Shown: positions 47,159 to 56,630, counted from the first letter of the stretch. The stretch is 64,000 nt of DNA from Chloroflexi bacterium bin20 (GCA_002238485.1 MPMG01000001.1:1-64000); one strand, 5' to 3'. The notes: generated by a model from the letters alone, not told the origin. Numbers and translations are program-made.

Positions 47159-49618
47159 ATGATGCCTATCTTTCGCGCGTTGGGATCTTTGCTCTGCCTG
47201 CTGGCTTGCGGCTGCAATATCAGCAAACCAGAGCCCCCCGCGCCAACAGTCAATGCCAGCCAAATCATCGTGGTTACTGCGACACCCCGGCTGGACGCGC
47301 AGATCGTGCCGACGCCGCCCCCTCTGAACAGCGATTCGGCAAATCTATTCGCATCAGCCGAGGCATTGGCTCGCAATGGTTATCTGGAAGAAGCCGCAGA
47401 TACCTACCTGCGCCTGCTAAATGCCGATGCAGACATCAGGATCGATCAGCGCGCCGCAGCCATATTTCGTTATGGACAGATTGCGCTGCGGGCTGGCTAT
47501 TTTCAGCAAGCAGCAGATGCCTTCAGCCTCTTCATCGCCGACTTTCCAAACGCCGCAGAAATCGCCCAGGCTTACTTCTTGCGCGGTGATGCGCGTTTGG
47601 GTTTGTCGCTTTGGCAGCTCGCTATTGGCGACTTGCAGCAGTATCTGGCGCTGCGCCCCGGTTTGATCGACAGCTATGCCTATGAACGGATTGCCGATGC
47701 CCAGATTGCCATGGGCGAAACCGATGTGGCGCTGGAGAATTACGAGCTGGCTACCCAAGCCACGCGCTCTGTGGTGCCTCTGCTGGCGCTGCGCGAAAAA
47801 GTGGCGCAGATTTATATCAATCTTGGCTATCCTGTCCAGGCTGCCGAGCAATACGATGCCGTGCTGGCGGTCGCGCGCAATCAGCCGTATCGCGCCCATA
47901 TCGCTCTCAGCGCGGCGCGGGCATTGCTGGAGGGCGACGATATTGCGCTGGCTGTTTCGAGCTTGCAAACTGTCGTCGCCGATTATTCCGGCACAGCCAC
48001 TGCTTGGCAGGCGCAGGTTCTGTTGGACCAGCTGGGCTATGGCGCGGATCCATTCGAGCGCGGAAAAGCGGCTTTTGCGGCTGGCGATTGGTCAGCTGCT
48101 GTCGACGCCTTCAATCGTGCCTTGGCAGCGGGCGGCGCGCTCTCGGCGGAGCTGTACTTGCAGCTTGGGCGGGCGCAACGCAACCTGGGCAACAGCGAGG
48201 TAGCGACAACCGCCTTCCAGACCATCATCGACCTGTATCCGGGCGATCCGCTCTTTGGCGCGGCGCTGCTAGAGCGAGGGCGGACGCGATTTCTGGCGGG
48301 TGACCACAGCGCTGCCATCGAATTGTATCTGGCCATCGCCGATGGGTTTCCCCAGCTGGCTTCTGCAGCTGGCGAAGCGCTCTGGCGGGCTGGTTATCTC
48401 TATGGGACGGGCGGAGAAACAGCCCTTTCCAGACAGACGTTCAAGCGCCTGGCGGACAGCTTTCCGCAGCACGAATTGACGACCAGCGGCTTGTTCATGG
48501 CGGCATCGGCGGCTGTGCGCGAGTCAGACTGGGCTGGCGCGGCGGCTCTCTATTCGCGCATCGTCAGTTTAACCAGCGGCGAGGATCACGCGGCGGCGCA
48601 GTTGTGGCTGGGCAGGATCGCCCTGCGGCAAGGCGATACGGGAGGGGCGGGGCAAAAGCTTTGGCCGGGGGGAAAAAACGCGCCCCGTAATTATTTGTTT
48701 GCGCAGGCGATAAGAGCCGCGCCTGATAGTTATTTTGCGGCGCGCGCCGGCGACATTCGCAGCGACAGGCAGCCTTTCCAGCCGCCGGAGACGCTCAACT
48801 TCGACTTTGACCCAGCTGCCGAGCTGGCAGAGGCAGAGCAGTGGTTGCGCAGCGCATTCGTCATCCAAGAGCCAGGCGACTTGTGGCGCTTGACTCCAGA
48901 GCTGGCAAGCGATCCGCGCTGGATACGTGGACGAGAGCTGTTCTCGGTGGGCGCAATGGATGAAGCCTTGGGCGAACTAGACGAGCTGCTGGGGTCTGCG
49001 CGTGATGCTGGCAAAGCGCTGGACAGTTATCGCCTGGCCATCGCCCTTCGCGATATAGGCGCATACCGCGAGAGCATTATTGCCGCCGCCGATGTCATCA
49101 ACGCATCGGGACAGGGCACTTTGCAAGCTGCGCCAGCTGTCGCACGATTGCGCTTCCCCGCCTATTATATTGATTTGATCGCGCCAGTAGCCCAGAAACG
49201 CGAATTTGACCCGCTGCTGATGCTGTCGTTGATCCGCCAGGAGAGCCTGTTCAATACATACGCCACGGCAGCCGCTGGCGAAAAAGGCATGACGCAGGTC
49301 ATCCCCGGCACGGCGCAATACATCGCCGACAAGTTGAACTGGCAAGACTATGAACACAGCGTGCTGTTTCGTCCTTATGCCGCAGTGGAATTCGGCGGCT
49401 ATTATCTGGACGAGCAGTTGGAATTGTTTGATCAATATCCGATAGCGGCGTTGGCTGCCTATAATGCCGGACCAGGCCGCGCCTACGACTGGCGAGCGTT
49501 GTCCGGTGACGACCCCGACTTGTTCATGACGACAATCACAATCGACTCCACGCGGAAGTATATTCAGTACATCTACCGCAACCACACCATCTACCGCGCG
49601 TTATATGGTGATGACTGA
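47159..49618 (+). CDS. Lipoprotein Slt70-like lytic transglycosylase with TPR repeats
   Basis: About 819 residues. Signal MMPIFRALGSLLCLLACGC ends in a lipobox (LLAC). A long alpha-superhelix of TPR-like units (about 60-640, for example ALARNGYLEEAADTYLRLL and KAAFAAGDWSAAVDAFNRAL) precedes a C-terminal SLT domain with the catalytic Glu in SLIRQESLFN, GMTQVIPGTAQYIA and ALAAYNAGPGRAYDW. It cleaves peptidoglycan at the outer face. A GGGG-rich stretch at 48640-48700 (protein GDTGGAGQKLWPGGKN) interrupts the helical pattern and may derive from a palindromic repeat. Start ATG at 47159 or 47162. Confidence 0.9.
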   Translation: MMPIFRALGSLLCLLACGCNISKPEPPAPTVNASQIIVVTATPRLDAQIVPTPPPLNSDSANLFASAEALARNGYLEEAADTYLRLLNADADIRIDQRAAAIFRYGQIALRAGYFQQAADAFSLFIADFPNAAEIAQAYFLRGDARLGLSLWQLAIGDLQQYLALRPGLIDSYAYERIADAQIAMGETDVALENYELATQATRSVVPLLALREKVAQIYINLGYPVQAAEQYDAVLAVARNQPYRAHIALSAARALLEGDDIALAVSSLQTVVADYSGTATAWQAQVLLDQLGYGADPFERGKAAFAAGDWSAAVDAFNRALAAGGALSAELYLQLGRAQRNLGNSEVATTAFQTIIDLYPGDPLFGAALLERGRTRFLAGDHSAAIELYLAIADGFPQLASAAGEALWRAGYLYGTGGETALSRQTFKRLADSFPQHELTTSGLFMAASAAVRESDWAGAAALYSRIVSLTSGEDHAAAQLWLGRIALRQGDTGGAGQKLWPGGKNAPRNYLFAQAIRAAPDSYFAARAGDIRSDRQPFQPPETLNFDFDPAAELAEAEQWLRSAFVIQEPGDLWRLTPELASDPRWIRGRELFSVGAMDEALGELDELLGSARDAGKALDSYRLAIALRDIGAYRESIIAAADVINASGQGTLQAAPAVARLRFPAYYIDLIAPVAQKREFDPLLMLSLIRQESLFNTYATAAAGEKGMTQVIPGTAQYIADKLNWQDYEHSVLFRPYAAVEFGGYYLDEQLELFDQYPIAALAAYNAGPGRAYDWRALSGDDPDLFMTTITIDSTRKYIQYIYRNHTIYRALYGDD

Positions 49619-49774
49619 GGCTGTCGGCCGCTCGCGGGTATATACAGGCACGGGCGGGCAAGGCGTATCTCTCGGTGGGCTGCGGTGTTTTGAATTGCAA
49701 CTCAGTCGGCGCACCGATATCGGCTGATCGTGTTACACTGCAAGCGGGCTAGCGGTTCGCAGCGTAGGGTCATC

Positions 49775-51097
49775 ATGCAAGCGCAGCGGCTATTGACACA
49801 GCTACAGGCACAGCAAAGCGCTGCTGTTGGCGAGTACTTTGGTAATCCCAGCTTCACCGATATCGCCAGCGCAACAGCGCCTTTTCCGCGTGTGCGGCGA
49901 GTCGCTATCGTTACCGAATCTTTTTTGCCAAAGGTAGATGGCGTCGTCAAGACGGTCTATCTTTCTGTGCGTTATCTGCAAGACACGGGCCGCGAGGTGC
50001 TGGTCTTCGCGCCGGATATTGCCGTCGATCATGTGGGCGATTCGCAGGTCATCCCGCTGCCATCCATTGGCTTGCCCCAGGCGCCCGAGACGCGCATGGC
50101 GCTGCCCAACCCCATGGTCGCCCGCCGCATCGAGGCATTCCAGCCCGACTTGATCCACCTGTTCAGCCCGGCGGCGATGGCAGTGAGCGGCATGGCGGCT
50201 GGACGTCATCTCAATCTGCCAGTCATCGCCAATTATCAGACCGATCTGCCCGGTTATACGGAGCAATATGGTTTCCCGCTTTTGTCGGGCCCGGTGAATC
50301 GCTGGCTGCGCTATATTCACAATGGCTGTCACCTGACATTGGCGCCTACGCGCACCACCATTCGCCAGTTGCGCCGAGCTGGGTTCCGTCGTGTCCGACA
50401 CTGGGGACGTGGCGTTGATACGGCGCGTTTCAATCCCCGCTGGGCCTGCACATCCATGCGGCGACGGCTCTTGAATGGCCGAGACCCCGATTCGCTGCTA
50501 TGTATATTTGTCGGCCGGCTCGCCACCGAAAAGCGCATCGACCTGCTGCTGGCGCTGGCGCAGACTCCCGGCGTGGCGCTGACCATCATCGGCGACGGCG
50601 CGCAACGCGGGCAGCTGGAAGCCTTATACGCCCACACCAATGTTCATTTCACCGGCTACCTGATCGGCGACGAATTGGCGCAAGCCTACGCCAGCGCAGA
50701 TGTGTTTGTTTTCCCCGGCGAATACGAGACATTTGGACAAGTCATCCAGGAAGCGATGGCATCGGGTCTGCCCTCGATCGTAGTGGATGCCGGTGGCGCT
50801 CCTGATGTAATAGACGATGGCGCTTCGGGCATGGTAGTTGCGCCGACAGCCGCCGCCTTTGCCGAGGCTGTTTGCAGCCTGCGCGACCAACCTTGGCTGC
50901 GATCGCAGATGGCTCGCCGAGCGCGAACATTGGCAGAAGAACGCCCTTGGTCGGCATTGATGGCGCAGTTGGAACAGTATTACGAAGAAGCCTACTGGCT
51001 AAATCGACGTTTTGTGCGCCGCTTTGGCAGCACGCATTATCATCTGCCGCTGTCGATCCCGGCACAGTTGGTGCGGCGTCCGCGTGGCTTGTCCTAA
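49775..51097 (+). CDS. Family 4 glycosyltransferase (GT-B, alpha-mannosyltransferase-like)
   Basis: About 440 residues. RVAIVTESFLPKVDGVVKTVY is the donor-independent N-terminal motif of the MgtA/PimB/digalactosyl-lipid synthase group. The nucleotide-sugar half has IFVGRLATEKRIDLLLAL, LTIIGDGAQRGQLEAL, and the EX7E motif in FPGEYETFGQVIQEAMASGLPSIVV. It probably adds mannose or glucose to a lipid. Start ATG 49775; an earlier GTG at 49730 lies on a likely -10 (TACACT 49734-49739). The N-terminal 45 residues before the GT motif are Gln/Ala-rich. Confidence 0.9.
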   Translation: MQAQRLLTQLQAQQSAAVGEYFGNPSFTDIASATAPFPRVRRVAIVTESFLPKVDGVVKTVYLSVRYLQDTGREVLVFAPDIAVDHVGDSQVIPLPSIGLPQAPETRMALPNPMVARRIEAFQPDLIHLFSPAAMAVSGMAAGRHLNLPVIANYQTDLPGYTEQYGFPLLSGPVNRWLRYIHNGCHLTLAPTRTTIRQLRRAGFRRVRHWGRGVDTARFNPRWACTSMRRRLLNGRDPDSLLCIFVGRLATEKRIDLLLALAQTPGVALTIIGDGAQRGQLEALYAHTNVHFTGYLIGDELAQAYASADVFVFPGEYETFGQVIQEAMASGLPSIVVDAGGAPDVIDDGASGMVVAPTAAAFAEAVCSLRDQPWLRSQMARRARTLAEERPWSALMAQLEQYYEEAYWLNRRFVRRFGSTHYHLPLSIPAQLVRRPRGLS

Positions 51098-51133
51098 ACC
51101 CCGTCATTCTCCCGCCCACATAGAGGGAATTCC

Positions 51134-51511
51134 ATGCCAAGCAAGCTCGCCAAACGCACATTGGCGTTGATCGCGCACGATGGCAAAAAAGCCGATATGG
51201 TCGCATTTGTGATGGACCACAAAGCCCGGCTGGGCGAGTTTGACTTGGTGGCAACCAATACCACCGGCAAGCTGATCCAGGACAAAACCGGGCTGCCGGT
51301 CAAGTGCCTGCTGTCCGGCCCCTACGGAGGCGATGCGCAGATCGCGGCGATGGTGGCAGAAGGGCGCGTGAAAGCCGTGTTCTTCTTTCTCGACCCGCTG
51401 GGCAAGCATCCGCACGACCCAGATATCCTGGGTTTGCTGCGCATTTGCAATGTGCACAATGTGCCATTGGCGACCAACATCGCCTCGGCGGTGCTGCTGA
51501 TCAATGCCTGA
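51134..51511 (+). CDS. mgsA: Methylglyoxal synthase
   Basis: Converts dihydroxyacetone phosphate to methylglyoxal and phosphate, a glycolytic overflow bypass. The 125 residues keep the family landmarks: ALIAHDGKK with the His15/Asp16 pair, ATNTTG, the catalytic Asp in LLSGPYGGDAQIAAMVAEG, FFFLDPLGKHPHDPDI and NVHNVPLATN with the conserved His. GAGGGA lies 7 bases before ATG. It starts 36 bases after the glycosyltransferase and may be transcribed with it. Confidence 0.95.
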   Translation: MPSKLAKRTLALIAHDGKKADMVAFVMDHKARLGEFDLVATNTTGKLIQDKTGLPVKCLLSGPYGGDAQIAAMVAEGRVKAVFFFLDPLGKHPHDPDILGLLRICNVHNVPLATNIASAVLLINA

Positions 51512-51622
51512 GGCGCAGAATTTACAATCTTCTTGCGTTGTATTCGCAGCAGACGGGGCATAATTGAAGTCGGCAGCTTGCCAATACGCTTCTGCCGTAT
51601 CCTTGTTGATGAAAGGCATTTG

Positions 51623-52222
51623 GTGGCGGAGAACGACCCCACCATCCTCCAATGGGTGGAAAGCGCGAAACAGGGCGACCAGGAAGCGTTTGCCGAGCTG
51701 GTTTATCTGTTCCAAGACCCGCTTTACAACTTGTGTTATCGTATGCTGGGCGAAAGCGGCGAAGCAGAAGATGCGGCGCAAGAGGCATTTTTGCGCGTCT
51801 ACAATCATCTGCACCGCTACGATACGACGCGCAGCTTCAAGACCTGGCTGCTTTCCATCGCATCCAATCATTGCATTGATCGCCTGCGCAAACGCCGCAT
51901 GCACTTCGTTTCGCTGGATGACGAGCCGACCGCCGCTGCCCTGGCGCTGCGCAGCAACGATCCATTGCCCGAAGAGACGTTGATGCAGGGCGAACGCAGC
52001 GCCTATATCCAAAAGCTGCTGCACATGCTCGAGCCGCATTATCGACTGGCTGTGATCTATCGCTATTGGTACGGCTATTCGTATGCGGAGATCGCCACAG
52101 AAACGGGCATGACCGTCAGCGCCGTCAAGAGCTTGCTGCACCGCGCCCGCCGCAAACTGGCAGAATTGCTGGAACCCGGCGATGTCAGCCGGCTGGCAAG
52201 CCCCACGCCGAGAGGAATCTGA
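51623..52222 (+). CDS. ECF-type RNA polymerase sigma factor
   Basis: About 199 residues with sigma region 2 (QEAFAELVYLFQDPLYNLCYRMLGESGEAEDAAQEAFLRVY, FKTWLLSIASNHCIDRLRKRR) and region 4 (RLAVIYRYWYGYSYAEIATETGMTVSAVKSLLHRARRKL). No sigma 1.1 or 3 region, typical of the extracytoplasmic group. Start GTG at 51623 with AAAGG six bases upstream; a TTG immediately before it is equally possible. CATAAT at 51559-51564 may be the -10. The anti-sigma-like gene follows after one base. Confidence 0.92.
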   Translation: MAENDPTILQWVESAKQGDQEAFAELVYLFQDPLYNLCYRMLGESGEAEDAAQEAFLRVYNHLHRYDTTRSFKTWLLSIASNHCIDRLRKRRMHFVSLDDEPTAAALALRSNDPLPEETLMQGERSAYIQKLLHMLEPHYRLAVIYRYWYGYSYAEIATETGMTVSAVKSLLHRARRKLAELLEPGDVSRLASPTPRGI

Positions 52223-52223
52223 G

Positions 52224-52799
52224 ATGTCGGACGAGCGAAGCCTGCAAGACCAAGAGATGATGCAAGCCGCCATTGACGGACAGCTTCCCGAAGAAATGGC
52301 ACGACGGCTGATGGATGTGCTGGCGAGGGACAATGGCGCGGCACGCGAATACAGCCGTTTGCAGCGCGTCGACAGCCTGTTGCAGCGAGCCCCGCATGAA
52401 CGGGCGCCGGCGCGCTTGGCGGCCACCATCATGGCGCGCTTGGCCGAGCGTGTGCGGGCGCAGGCGCAGCTTGCCGACCTGCCGCCCGAAACCCAACGGA
52501 TCATGATGCTCAGCTTGTCGGCGGCGATGATGGCGATGATGCCCATGATGGAAGCGGCATCGTGGCTGGTGCTCAATGCCCAGCGCGATCCCGAATTGCT
52601 CAGCGATGTCATGCTCGAGACGATCGGCTGGATGTCGCTGGTCACCGATGCGCTGATCCAACTGCTTGAAGACGCCGAGAGCCTGGCGCGCAGCGAACCG
52701 GTTGTTGCCGCAGCCACGTTGGCGCTGACGCCTTATCTGCTCGGCAGCGTGCTCGACTATCTGGATGAATTGCCGAAAATGGACTCGGTCACCAGCTAA
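52224..52799 (+). CDS. Putative anti-sigma factor
   Basis: The 191 residues start MSDERSLQDQEMMQAAIDGQLPEEMARRLMDVLARDNGA, resembling the RsiW/zinc-finger anti-sigma N-terminal helices but lacking the HxxxCxxC zinc motif. A Met-rich hydrophobic stretch (about 92-117) and a second at about 160-180 suggest membrane association. Position, one base after an ECF sigma gene, is the main argument. Its stop overlaps the convergent greA stop by two bases. Confidence 0.7.
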   Translation: MSDERSLQDQEMMQAAIDGQLPEEMARRLMDVLARDNGAAREYSRLQRVDSLLQRAPHERAPARLAATIMARLAERVRAQAQLADLPPETQRIMMLSLSAAMMAMMPMMEAASWLVLNAQRDPELLSDVMLETIGWMSLVTDALIQLLEDAESLARSEPVVAAATLALTPYLLGSVLDYLDELPKMDSVTS

Positions 52800-53284
52800 T
52801 TGTCGCCATCGGGAATCATTTCGATTCCGCGCACACGATAGGTGACCACGCCGTCGGGAACCTCCACTTTCACGCGGTCGCCGACTCGTTTGCCCAGCAG
52901 CGCCTTGCCAACTGGCGAATCCAGCGAGACGCCGCGCCGCCCGTGCGTGATTTCTTCGGTATCCAGCAGGTCGAGCGCGAATTCTTCTTTCTCGCCGCTG
53001 TCGTAGACAATGACGCGGTTGCCCGGCGTAACGATGTTGATGTCGGCGTCCGCATCAATGATTTCGGCGCGCGCCAACACATTCTGCAAGTGGGATACGC
53101 GCTCATCCAGACGCTCTTTGGACACCATGGCATCAAAGAATACCGCCTCTTCGCCCTGGTCGTCTTCGCGGGCTTCCGCGAGCATCTCTGCGACCTTTGA
53201 GTTCTCTTCGCTGGTGAGGATGTTGAGCTCTCGCCGCAACTTTTCGTACCCTCGCCGCGTCAGTTGGATGCGTCGTTCAGCCAT
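52796..53284 (-). CDS. greA: Transcription elongation factor GreA
   Basis: Rescues backtracked RNA polymerase by stimulating transcript cleavage. The 162 residues have the N-terminal coiled coil (YEKLRRELNILTS...VAEMLAEAREDDQGEEAVFFDAMVSKERLDERVSHLQNVL), where the tip residues DD are seen in AREDD. The C-terminal FKBP-like domain has VIVYDSGEKEEFAL and SPVGKALLGKRVGDRVKVEVPDG. The run of acidic residues at the coil tip is kept, so cleavage activity is expected. Confidence 0.95.
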   Translation of the reverse strand: MAERRIQLTRRGYEKLRRELNILTSEENSKVAEMLAEAREDDQGEEAVFFDAMVSKERLDERVSHLQNVLARAEIIDADADINIVTPGNRVIVYDSGEKEEFALDLLDTEEITHGRRGVSLDSPVGKALLGKRVGDRVKVEVPDGVVTYRVRGIEMIPDGDN

Positions 53285-53426
53285 GATTGATTCCTTTCGT
53301 AATGCAGAAGCCCCGATGCCATTTGTGCGCTTGTCGCAATTGATGTGAGCGGGGCGTCAAGAGATTGCGAATGGTATACGAAACGCCCTGCCCACAGGAC
53401 AGGACGCGTAAACCTGCTAGCGACTA

Positions 53427-53460
53427 TTTATACGCGAATTGTAGTAGATGCGCGTATAAA
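53427..53460. repeat. Perfect 10-base inverted repeat in the greA / dehydrogenase gap
   Basis: TTTATACGCG (53427-53436) and CGCGTATAAA (53451-53460) are perfect inverted repeats 14 bases apart. The region lies 143 bases upstream of greA and 43 bases beyond the dehydrogenase stop. No T tract follows on either strand, so it is less like a terminator and more like an operator or structured RNA element. Each arm contains a TATA-like stretch. Confidence 0.6.
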
Positions 53461-53502
53461 TGCAACTGGATTTGCAGGCAATCCTCCTGATGGTCCGCGC
53501 GC

Positions 53503-54483
53503 TTACCGGCTGGAATAGACCTCTGGATTTACACAAGTGGGCAGCTGTTCGCCGCGCAAACCAGCGATACAATTGTCCACCGCCATCTGCGCCATCTTCG
53601 CGCGAGTTGCCACACTGGCGCTGGCGATATGCGGCACAACCAGACAATTGTCGAGCGTCAGCAGCGGATTTTCCAGCGGGATGGGCTCCGGGTCGGTCAC
53701 ATCCAGCGCGGCCGCCAGAATCGCTTTGTCGCGCAGTGCCTCGTACAGCGCCACTTGGTCGATAACAGTGCCGCGCGCTGTGTTGATCAAGATGGCTGTG
53801 GGCTTCATCAGCGAAAGCTCGCGCGCGCCGATGAACTGTCGGGTTTCATCTGTCAGCGGCAGGTGCAGGCTGACAAAGTCGCTTTGCTGCAGCAGATCGT
53901 CCAGGCCGCATGGCTCTGCGCCCGCCGCAATGATCTGCTCGCTGTGTCCACGACTGTGCGCCAGGATGCGCATGCCGAAGCCGGCTGCTCGCCGCGCCAC
54001 TGCCTGTCCGATGCGCCCAAAGCCGATGATGCCCAGACGCGCCCCATAGATATCACGCCCGGACAACACGGTGGGATGCCAGGTCTGCCACTTGCCAGCG
54101 CGGATGTACTGCTGCGCTTCGGGGATTCGCCTTGCCGCCGCCATCAGCAGGGCAAAAGCGAAATCGGCAGTGGTCTCGGTCAAGACACCCGGCGTGTTGC
54201 CAACCGGGATGCCGCGCGCGCTGGCCGCCGACACATCGATATTGTCATAGCCAACCGCCATGTTGCTGACGACTTTGAGTTGTGACGCCGCAGCCAGCAA
54301 CTGGGCATCGACGCGGTCGGTCAGCAGGCACAGCAAGCCACTTAGTGAATGCGCCTTTTTCAGCATGATGTCATAGTCGGGTGGCAGGAAATCGCCCCAG
54401 ACATCCAGTTCACAATGCCGCGCCAACCTGTCCAGCGCAGCAGCGGGCAATTCACGCGTGACGAAGACTTTGTTCTGGCTCAT
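53503..54483 (-). CDS. 2-hydroxyacid dehydrogenase (glyoxylate/hydroxypyruvate reductase type)
   Basis: The 326 residues have the D-isomer-specific dehydrogenase fold: VGYDNIDV, the NAD(P) loop [17 protein letters not shown], the catalytic Arg in NTARGTVID, Glu in [15 protein letters not shown], and His in PHIASAS. It most resembles GyaR/GhrB enzymes that reduce glyoxylate or hydroxypyruvate. The serine and glycine pathway at 32-39 kb gives a possible metabolic link (inference). Start ATG at 54483. Confidence 0.9.
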   Translation of the reverse strand: MSQNKVFVTRELPAAALDRLARHCELDVWGDFLPPDYDIMLKKAHSLSGLLCLLTDRVDAQLLAAASQLKVVSNMAVGYDNIDVSAASARGIPVGNTPGVLTETTADFAFALLMAAARRIPEAQQYIRAGKWQTWHPTVLSGRDIYGARLGIIGFGRIGQAVARRAAGFGMRILAHSRGHSEQIIAAGAEPCGLDDLLQQSDFVSLHLPLTDETRQFIGARELSLMKPTAILINTARGTVIDQVALYEALRDKAILAAALDVTDPEPIPLENPLLTLDNCLVVPHIASASVATRAKMAQMAVDNCIAGLRGEQLPTCVNPEVYSSR

Positions 54484-54515
54484 GTCCTTGTTCTCAGTTG
54501 TTTGCGAGGAGCAGA

Positions 54516-55343
54516 TCAGGGTTGGGTCGGCAGCGACACTTTGACAAGCGTGCCCTTTTCCAGCCGACTGCTGACGTTTATGCTGCCGCCACAGTCTTCG
54601 ATAAAGCGCTTGGCGATGTACAAGCCCAGCCCCAACCCGGGGCTTTCCGGTTCTGCCTGCCAGAAAGGCTCGAGCGCGACGCCGCCTTCACCTGGAAAAC
54701 CGCAGCCACGGTCATAGATCATCAGGTCGGCGCGATAACCAAAGAAATGCCCGGCGACAAGCACTTCGTCGACCCCGGCGTGCTGGCGGACATTGCGCGC
54801 GATTTCGCCAAAAGCATATCCCAGCCGCGCTTCGTCGCCCAATACACGAAAATGCCTGTCGAGCTCGAGGCGTGTTTTTGCCCTAAGCTGCGTGCGCAGG
54901 CGGTTGATCAGCGTCTCGCCGTCAAATTCCCGGTCTTCGAAAGTGATCATGTCATTCTCGAGCAGCGAATACTGCCATAGATTGCTCATCATGTGTTCAA
55001 TGGCAAGCGCCGAATCGCGCATGAAGCTGATGACGGCGCTCTGTTCGTCGCTCAACTGTCCATCAAAGCCGGCCGCCAGATTGTCGAGCGTCGTCTTGAT
55101 GGGATGATTCAGGGCGTTGAAGCGCTCCAACACAGCCGGGCGCGTGGCGGCGTTCTCGATGCCCAGCGCCGTGATCACATCCATGACCAGGGTGTGCAAT
55201 CCCCAGCAATAAGCGTGGATGCGTTTGTAACACTCGCGCTGGTCGCCAGTGGTCGGCCCGAAGGCCCCCGCCAGCAGCGACTCCATCAATGTGATGCTGT
55301 CGCTAACGGGATCGAGCAATTTGCTGTAGGAAATGCTGGCCAC
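54516..55343 (-). CDS. Cytoplasmic sensor histidine kinase with two HisKA-like segments
   Basis: About 275 residues from a GTG at 55343. Two similar helical segments precede the ATPase. The first (about 7-60) resembles a HisKA domain without a histidine. The second (about 75-140) has [11 protein letters not shown], where His80 fits the phospho-acceptor but the following Glu is replaced by Pro. A GHKL ATPase then shows [11 protein letters not shown] (N box), [11 protein letters not shown] (G1) and [11 protein letters not shown] (G2). No transmembrane or sensor domain. The start is uncertain: the frame is open to 55400, but that segment overlaps the -10 at 55375-55380. Confidence 0.8.
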   Translation of the reverse strand: MASISYSKLLDPVSDSITLMESLLAGAFGPTTGDQRECYKRIHAYCWGLHTLVMDVITALGIENAATRPAVLERFNALNHPIKTTLDNLAAGFDGQLSDEQSAVISFMRDSALAIEHMMSNLWQYSLLENDMITFEDREFDGETLINRLRTQLRAKTRLELDRHFRVLGDEARLGYAFGEIARNVRQHAGVDEVLVAGHFFGYRADLMIYDRGCGFPGEGGVALEPFWQAEPESPGLGLGLYIAKRFIEDCGGSINVSSRLEKGTLVKVSLPTQP

Positions 55344-55374
55344 AATGGCACGCTCGCTAGCCAAACCTGCCACC

Positions 55375-55380
55375 AGTATA
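55375..55380 (-). promoter_or_regulatory. Extended -10 for the histidine kinase gene
   Basis: Minus-strand TGC-TATACT, inside the open frame's first codons, supporting a downstream start (GTG at 55343). No convincing -35. Confidence 0.5.
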
Positions 55381-55413
55381 GCAGCAAAACAGGCGCGCAA
55401 GGGTGGCGCTGCA

Positions 55414-55436
55414 TGGGCGACTATTTCAGTCGCCCA
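55414..55436 (-). terminator. Hairpin after rplL
   Basis: Perfect 9-base stem TGGGCGACT / AGTCGCCCA with a 5-base loop, 13 bases past the rplL stop. There is no T tract, so termination could be weak or require Rho, or it may stabilise the transcript end. Confidence 0.55.
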
Positions 55437-55448
55437 CCTGGACAGCGA

Positions 55449-55835
55449 TTACTTCAGTTCGACAACTGCGCCGGCTTCTTCCAGCTTGACCTTGCCGTCT
55501 TCTGCCATGTCTTTACTGACTTCTTCCAGCACGGTAGCCGGGGCGCTTTCGACCAATTCTTTGGCTTCTTTCAAGCCCAGCGGCGTGATGGCGCGGATGG
55601 CTTTGATGACATTGATCTTCTTGGGACCAATCTCCTTGAGGATGAGGTCGAATTCAGTCTGTTCTTCTTCCGGCTCGGCATCGACCGCGGCGCCAGCGCC
55701 CGGCGCCATCATCATCATGCCGCCGCCAACAGCTGCCTCGACGCCCCAGGCATCTTCCAGCTTCTTCTTCAGGTCAGCGGCTTCCAAGATTGTCAGCGCG
55801 CTAAGCTCTTCTACCAATTTGTCCAGGTCTGCCAT
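55449..55835 (-). CDS. rplL: Large ribosomal subunit protein bL12 (L7/L12)
   Basis: The 128 residues have the N-terminal dimer region ([26 protein letters not shown]), an Ala/Gly/Met-rich hinge, and the conserved C-terminal domain ([40 protein letters not shown]...[10 protein letters not shown]). Multiple copies form the stalk on L10 that recruits translation factors. It lies 63 bases after rplJ. Confidence 0.97.
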   Translation of the reverse strand: MADLDKLVEELSALTILEAADLKKKLEDAWGVEAAVGGGMMMMAPGAGAAVDAEPEEEQTEFDLILKEIGPKKINVIKAIRAITPLGLKEAKELVESAPATVLEEVSKDMAEDGKVKLEEAGAVVELK

Positions 55836-55898
55836 CGTTCATTCCTTTCTTGCGGATTCGTTTGGGATCAAGATGTTTGTCGCTTGCTTCGCACTTTA

Positions 55899-56447
55899 TC
55901 AGGCGGCTTCTGCTTCGTCTTCGTGTTTGTCGAGGTAGGCTTGCAGCACATTGACGACCCCGCCCGTGGCTTGATGCAGCACAGTGACCAGGCCCTGCGC
56001 CGGCGAGACGACCAGGCCAGCCAACTGAGCGCGCAGTTCATCCAGAGTCGGCAGCTTGCTCACCGCATCGACCTGCTGAGCATCGAGGATTTCGCCAGCC
56101 ATCACGCCGCCGGTAACTTGCATGCGCTCTTCAAACTCCTGCTCTTGCATGTGTTTGAGCAGGGCTTTGGATACGCCGGGCATATTGTCGCCACCGAAGA
56201 CGATCGCCACCGGACCAACCAACAATTCAGCCGGGACGACCCAATTTGCTTCTTCCAGCGCCTTGTGCATCAAGGTATTCTTGGCGACCAGATAGCGCCC
56301 GTTATGCTCGCGCACGGCATTGCGCAAGCCCTGCACCTGGCTGACGCCAAGCCCTTGCGTCTGCACAACAATGAAACCGTCGCTCTGACGCAGGATGTCC
56401 GCATACTCGGCGACCAATTCTTCTTTGCGGGTTCTTGAAATGGGCAA
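55899..56447 (-). CDS. rplJ: Large ribosomal subunit protein uL10
   Basis: About 182 residues, the stalk base protein. PISRTRKEELVAEYADILRQSDGFIVVQTQGLGVSQVQGLRNAVREHNGRYLVAKNTLMHKALEE is the L10 N-terminal domain, and the C-terminal helix binds L12 dimers. The start is TTG at 56447 because an AGAGGAG site ends 6 bases upstream and the family N-terminus begins there; the frame is open further back with no homology. Preceded by an L10 leader and a consensus promoter. Confidence 0.95.
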   Translation of the reverse strand: MPISRTRKEELVAEYADILRQSDGFIVVQTQGLGVSQVQGLRNAVREHNGRYLVAKNTLMHKALEEANWVVPAELLVGPVAIVFGGDNMPGVSKALLKHMQEQEFEERMQVTGGVMAGEILDAQQVDAVSKLPTLDELRAQLAGLVVSPAQGLVTVLHQATGGVVNVLQAYLDKHEDEAEAA

Positions 56448-56554
56448 GTGTCGCTCCTCTCTGCAGTCGGCGCGTCCCCAAAGTGGCGACTGCCCGACGC
56501 AACTCATCACATTGCGATCTCGCTCGAGGTCGCAACAGCATCAAGGCATGCAAA

Positions 56555-56630
56555 TACGGAATGATGACTCTTGCGCGTCCCTCGGCAGGCAATTAAGGGC
56601 GGCTGCCCACCTGCTGTCTGCGGTTCGCAT
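56555..56630 (-). ncRNA. Ribosomal protein L10 leader
   Basis: The minus-strand transcript contains the characteristic CCGCAGACAGCAGGTG block (56624-56609), a short hairpin, then TTGCCTGCCGAGG, followed by GACGCGCAA (56592-56571). These blocks pair as in the L10-binding leader of Firmicutes and relatives. Excess L10-(L12)4 is expected to repress rplJL. Confidence 0.82.
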
